Of a stretch of DNA of 8,951 nucleotides, positions 6,353-8,951 are shown one piece after another (position 1 is the stretch's first letter; each line of letters opens with the position of its first letter). Below the pieces are notes generated by a model. That model was not told where the DNA came from, did not search any database, and was given only the letters and a program-made list of their open reading frames with translations. A program made the translations under genes and the position numbers. Source of the DNA: DAIOHQ01 sp036744635 (lineage in GTDB: Bacteria > Planctomycetota > Phycisphaerae > Tepidisphaerales > Tepidisphaeraceae); the NCBI GenBank assembly GCA_036744635.1, contig DAIOHQ010000207.1, forward strand, positions 1-8,951, in the 5' to 3' direction.

Positions 6353-6381
6353 TTTGCAACCGACACACCTCGCCCAGTCAA
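6353..6381 (-). promoter_or_regulatory. Weak promoter candidate for the GT87-type gene
   Basis: TTGACT (6381-6376) is a good -35 match. After a 17-base spacer comes TGCAAA (6358-6353), which matches only three of six positions of a -10 box. If real, the transcript would begin just upstream of the ATG at 6332 and exclude the GTG start at 6368. Promoter rules in this lineage may differ. Confidence 0.2.
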
Positions 6382-6389
6382 AGTTGCGC

Positions 6390-6406
6390 TGCCGTTAACG
6401 TCGGCA
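6390..6406. promoter_or_regulatory. Dyad next to the GT87 promoter candidate
   Basis: TGCCG (6390-6394) and CGGCA (6402-6406) are complementary around TTAACGT, with CGTTAACG (6393-6400) a nested 8-base palindrome. It lies just upstream of the TTGACT box, where an operator could sit. No regulator is adjacent. Confidence 0.25.
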
Positions 6407-6703
6407 CGACCCCTCGCCCGTTCAGGCGGCGGGAATGAGTGCGCCTCTCAAAGTGGATTGCTGCTCGAAAACGCTGGACGCGAACAGGCTTCATGTCGGA
6501 CAGGGCGCGCAAGTCGACTTTTCGTGAACCAGGAATTTGGCCGCACAAGGCGCCCCTCACCTCCGGCTGCGGTCCTTTTGACGCTTGGTTGCGAAACTGT
6601 CACGCTCGCGTCACACATGTGTAAGGGGGCGCGGTAAAGATGCTCAGGTCGCTCAAGGAACCAAAGGCTTGCCGCTTCTATCACCCGCAACGAAAGATGT
6701 TTC
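6407..6703. other. Divergent intergenic region without a convincing gene
   Basis: This stretch separates the minus-strand GT87 gene from the plus-strand barrel gene. Short open frames on both strands have neither a ribosome site nor a recognisable family. It holds two perfect 10-base palindromes: AAGTCGACTT at 6511-6520, and ACACATGTGT at 6613-6622 (extended as TCACACATGTGTAA). The latter is 81 bases upstream of the barrel start, where a regulator could bind. No clear -35/-10 pair for the downstream gene was found. Confidence 0.4.
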
Positions 6704-7228
6704 ATGCTGACTCGATTCACCCGCGCAACCGGTCTGGCCGCGTGGATTCTTCTGTGCCGAACGCCAGCGACCGCGCCTGCCCAGCCCCCCGCGCCAAGGT
6801 GGGAACTGATACTCGGGCCCGGCGGGATGATGAGCAGCGACGGGACTTCCGGCGGGCTCGGCGCAGGCGGGAGCGTGGGCTATTTCATCTGCGACCCATT
6901 GGAGCTTTCGTTGCGGGAATCCGTGCTCTACAGCAGCTTCCCCAATGGAACCAACGCGGTCATCAACAGCCGCCTTGCTCTTGACTACGAGTTGGGGAGG
7001 GGCAGATTGCGGCCATTCATCGGCGCGGAGGCCGGCTATGTCATCGGCCTCCATAGCGCAAGCTCATTGGAGGCCGGTCCGGAGATCGGCGTCAGGTACT
7101 TTCTCAAGGACTCCACCTTCGTGTATGGTGCCGCTGAATGGGAACGCTTCTTCCGCCAATCCAGCTTTCGCGGCGGCATCCGGCAGTCCGAGATCATCTT
7201 CTCGTTCGGCATCGGATTCCGCTGGTAA
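6704..7228 (+). CDS. Small secreted, probably outer-membrane beta-barrel protein
   Basis: A 174-residue protein. Residues 1-26 resemble a signal peptide: Arg at 4 and 7, a hydrophobic core LAAWILL (11-17), and a probable cleavage after APA (24-26). The mature part alternates Gly-rich and aromatic/hydrophobic short strands (WELILGPGGMM, GGSVGYFICDPLELSLRESVLYS, RLALDYELGRGRLRPFIGAEAGYVIG, ETGP-like EAGPEIGVRYFL, STFVYGAAEWERFF, SEIIFSFGIGFRW). It ends in a terminal aromatic residue, as barrel proteins recognised by the BAM machinery do. Length and strand count fit an eight-stranded OmpA/OmpW-like barrel, but no specific family is recognised. The ribosome site is weak (GAAAG about 8 bases upstream). 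The next gene starts 54 bases downstream on the same strand and may share the transcript. Confidence 0.75.
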   Translation: MLTRFTRATGLAAWILLCRTPATAPAQPPAPRWELILGPGGMMSSDGTSGGLGAGGSVGYFICDPLELSLRESVLYSSFPNGTNAVINSRLALDYELGRGRLRPFIGAEAGYVIGLHSASSLEAGPEIGVRYFLKDSTFVYGAAEWERFFRQSSFRGGIRQSEIIFSFGIGFRW

Positions 7229-7268
7229 GCGATGGATGACCTGCATGGGATGGGCAGGATTATTCACC

Positions 7269-7274
7269 AAAGGA
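7269..7274 (+). promoter_or_regulatory. Ribosome binding site deciding the COG4705-type start
   Basis: AAAGGA, 8 bases before the ATG at 7283. It favours this start over an in-frame ATG at 7232, whose 17 extra residues are not membrane-like and which starts 3 bases after the previous stop. Confidence 0.65.
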
Positions 7275-7282
7275 TCAACACC

Positions 7283-8509
7283 ATGAAACCTTTCAGAACC
7301 ACGCTGTTGAACAAGGTGCCGCAGATCACCATCTTCTTCTGGATCATCAAGGTCCTCTGCACCACGGTGGGCGAAACCGCCTCGGATTACCTCAGCGAAC
7401 GGCTCAATCTCGGCCTGACCATCACATCCTTGGTCATGGGGGCAGCGCTGGCGGTCGTGCTCTGCTGGCAGATGGCGGCGAAGAAATACCTGCCGTCCAT
7501 CTACTGGCTGGCGGTGGTGCTGATCAGCATCTTCGGCACCCTCATCACCGATTACCTGACCGACAACCTGGGGGTCTCCCTGGAGACGACCACCCTCGCC
7601 TTCAGCATCGCCCTGGGCCTGACCTTCGCCATCTGGTACGCCCAGGAGAGAACGCTCTCCATCCACACGATCGTCACCCGGCGCAGGGAAGCGTTTTACT
7701 GGCTGGCAATCCTGTTCACCTTCGCACTCGGCACCGCCGCCGGCGACCTCGCCGCCGAGAGCTTCGGCCTGGGCTACTTCATCTCGGGCATCCTATTCTG
7801 CTCGTTGATCGCCGCCGTGGCCATCGCCTGGCGGCTGGGGCTGCACCCCGTGCTGGCCTTCTGGATCGCCTACATCCTGACCCGGCCGGTGGGCGCCTCG
7901 CTGGGGGATTACCTCTCCCAGCCCACCGCCCTCGGCGGCCTGGGGCTGGGCACGGTCATCACCACCGGGGTATTCCTGGGCGCGATCCTCCTGACCGTCA
8001 TCTACCTCTCGCTCACTAGGCGGGACCTGGACATCGCCGAGCCGGAGGAAACGGCAGCGGAAGAAACCCATGGACATGCAGGCCTCGCCCAAACCATCAT
8101 CGTGGTCGGCTTGCTGATGATCGTCGCCGCAGCCGGCTCCACCTGGCATCGCATGAAGGTACGGTCAGCGCCTCCGATCGCGCATTCGGTGGCTTCGCCG
8201 CTGGGGGACCTCTCCAGTTTCAGGCAGATCGCCGAGGATACGCTGGGCCTGGTGGGCAGGGCCGACTTGCCGGCGGCGAAGTTGAGGGTCACCGACCTGG
8301 AATCCGCCTGGGATAAGGGGGAGGGCCAACTCCGGCCCATGAATGCCGAGGCCTGGCGCGCCGCCGACAAATCCATCGATGCGGCGCTGAAACAATTGCG
8401 GTCGGCGCACCCCGATCCCACGGCCTGCGCTGGGGCGCTGGAATCGTTGCTCGCGGAGTTCCACGCCCTGGACAAAAAGATGCCGGCAGCAACAACGTCC
8501 AGCATCTGA
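7283..8509 (+). CDS. COG4705-type multi-pass membrane protein with C-terminal soluble domain
   Basis: A 408-residue protein. The first 245 residues match the COG4705 'membrane-anchored protein conserved in bacteria' style, as remembered: WIIKVLCTTVGETASDYL, YWLAVVLISIFGTLITDYL, TRRREAFYWLAILFTFALG, HPVLAFWIAYILTRPVGA. About eight membrane segments are visible at roughly 14-30, 46-63, 73-90, 103-120, 138-153, 166-183, 188-203 and 224-243. Four related segments each carry an acidic residue: Asp35 in GETASDYL, Asp90 in TLITDYL, Asp155 in GTAAGDL and Asp209 in GASLGDYL. A conserved basic turn, TLSIHTIVTRRREAFYW, lies at 124-140. After an acidic linker with two His residues (EETHGH) comes a further membrane helix at 271-285. 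A helical soluble domain follows at about 308-398 (TLGLVGRADLPAAKLRVTD, LESAWDKGEGQLRP, DKSIDAALKQLRSAHP). The biochemical role is not known to me; transport is inference. Third codon positions are very GC-rich (27 of the first 30). Confidence 0.85.
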   Translation: MKPFRTTLLNKVPQITIFFWIIKVLCTTVGETASDYLSERLNLGLTITSLVMGAALAVVLCWQMAAKKYLPSIYWLAVVLISIFGTLITDYLTDNLGVSLETTTLAFSIALGLTFAIWYAQERTLSIHTIVTRRREAFYWLAILFTFALGTAAGDLAAESFGLGYFISGILFCSLIAAVAIAWRLGLHPVLAFWIAYILTRPVGASLGDYLSQPTALGGLGLGTVITTGVFLGAILLTVIYLSLTRRDLDIAEPEETAAEETHGHAGLAQTIIVVGLLMIVAAAGSTWHRMKVRSAPPIAHSVASPLGDLSSFRQIAEDTLGLVGRADLPAAKLRVTDLESAWDKGEGQLRPMNAEAWRAADKSIDAALKQLRSAHPDPTACAGALESLLAEFHALDKKMPAATTSSI

Positions 8510-8951
8510 CGGGGGCCATCCGCTGTCCAGCGCGATGCTCGCGGAGGCGCCCGCAGTGCCGATGTCGGGCCGGGCCTGCCGGCAGATGCGCCGATGGGAG
8601 GCGCCCCCTCCGTGGCCAACCCCTCCCCTTCGCCTTTTCGCCCCTTCGCGGTGAAGAATCCGCCCTCCCCCACCCCAGCGGGAGCCGAAGAGGGAAGCGA
8701 CGGGCCCGTCGGAGGGGAGGGGGGGTCGGCCCTTGTGCCGATAGCTGCGGATTGTTCTTCCGCCGATTCGATCCCCTCGCGGCCAGTCCCGCCCCAGTCC
8801 GGGAAAAGCCGCTCTTGCGCGGGAGGGGAGGGGGATTTCGGCGGGGAAGGTCCGATTCGCTGTCGGGAAAAATCGTTTCCGCTTCGGGTGGATGCGATTC
8901 CGCCCAAGGAAAACCCATTTTCCTGCATACCGGGGCGCATCCGCCTCAAGC
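8510..8951. other. G-run-rich, apparently non-coding right-hand region
   Basis: Minus-strand open frames run through this region, but they give Pro/Arg/Gly-rich text with no fold or family and continue antisense into the COG4705-type gene, so they are treated as composition artefacts. Visible elements are GGAGGCGCCC twice (8543-8552 and 8597-8606), the palindrome CTGCCGGCAG (8576-8585), the 14-base palindrome CGACGGGCCCGTCG (8698-8711), and GGAGGGGAGGGG twice (8711-8722 and 8822-8833). A C-rich stretch around 8660-8675 has the same run pattern on the other strand. No convincing terminator with a T-run follows the stop at 8509. It may be a dispersed GC-rich repeat of this genome. Confidence 0.45.

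Noticed and set aside
8002..8949. Long minus-strand open frame of 315 codons at the right end
   Set aside because: It runs antisense through the COG4705-type gene, whose protein is clearly real, and its product is Pro/Gly/Ser/Arg-rich without any fold or family. High GC keeps such frames open by chance.
1..8951. CRISPR arrays, tRNA or rRNA genes, insertion sequences, toxin-antitoxin or defence genes
   Set aside because: No regularly spaced repeats, cloverleaf sequences, transposase motifs or defence-type domains were seen on either strand.

Overview
This window looks like chromosomal DNA of a Gram-negative bacterium with an outer membrane. It carries an LptF/LptG-type lipopolysaccharide export permease, a small outer-membrane-barrel-like protein, and two GT-C integral-membrane glycosyltransferases. 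The style of the LptF/LptG permease, the LYRSG-type membrane-anchored phosphatase and the helical/FN3-like orphan protein recall Planctomycetota (possibly Phycisphaerae) or a related PVC lineage. That placement is from memory of family style, not from a search. No rRNA, tRNA, CRISPR array, transposase, integrase or plasmid gene was seen.

Layout. Positions 80-745 (minus) hold a 221-residue orphan protein with a helical N-terminal part and a probable fibronectin-III-like C-terminal part. From 746 to 1308 there is no convincing gene. This gap, between the divergent starts of the orphan and the phosphatase, is unusually rich in inverted repeats. Positions 1309-4831 (plus) form a tight three-gene run: a membrane-anchored HCX5R phosphatase, a PMT_2/ArnT-like GT-C glycosyltransferase and an LptF/LptG permease. 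A convergent GT87-type glycosyltransferase follows at 6332-4863 (minus), separated from the permease by 31 bases that contain a hairpin. Positions 6333-6703 are a divergent intergenic region with several short dyads. Positions 6704-7228 and 7283-8509 (plus) encode a secreted barrel-like protein and a COG4705-type multi-pass membrane protein with an extra soluble C-terminal domain. Positions 8510-8951 are G-run-rich and apparently non-coding.

How the genes may work together. The central block reads as envelope lipid and glycolipid handling. The GT-C enzymes would move sugars from polyprenyl-phosphate donors on the periplasmic side of the inner membrane. The phosphatase is predicted to face the periplasm, where a lipid-phosphate or polyprenyl-phosphate substrate is possible. 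The LptF/LptG protein would pull a lipid out of the inner membrane toward the outer membrane. This link is inferred from gene order and predicted topology. The COG4705-type protein contains four related segments, each with an acidic residue in a similar position, which suggests a transporter or channel-like core of unknown substrate. The clearest leads are this internal repeat and its C-terminal fusion, the putative phosphatase/GT-C/Lpt module, and the hairpin-dense intergenic region at about 860-1110.
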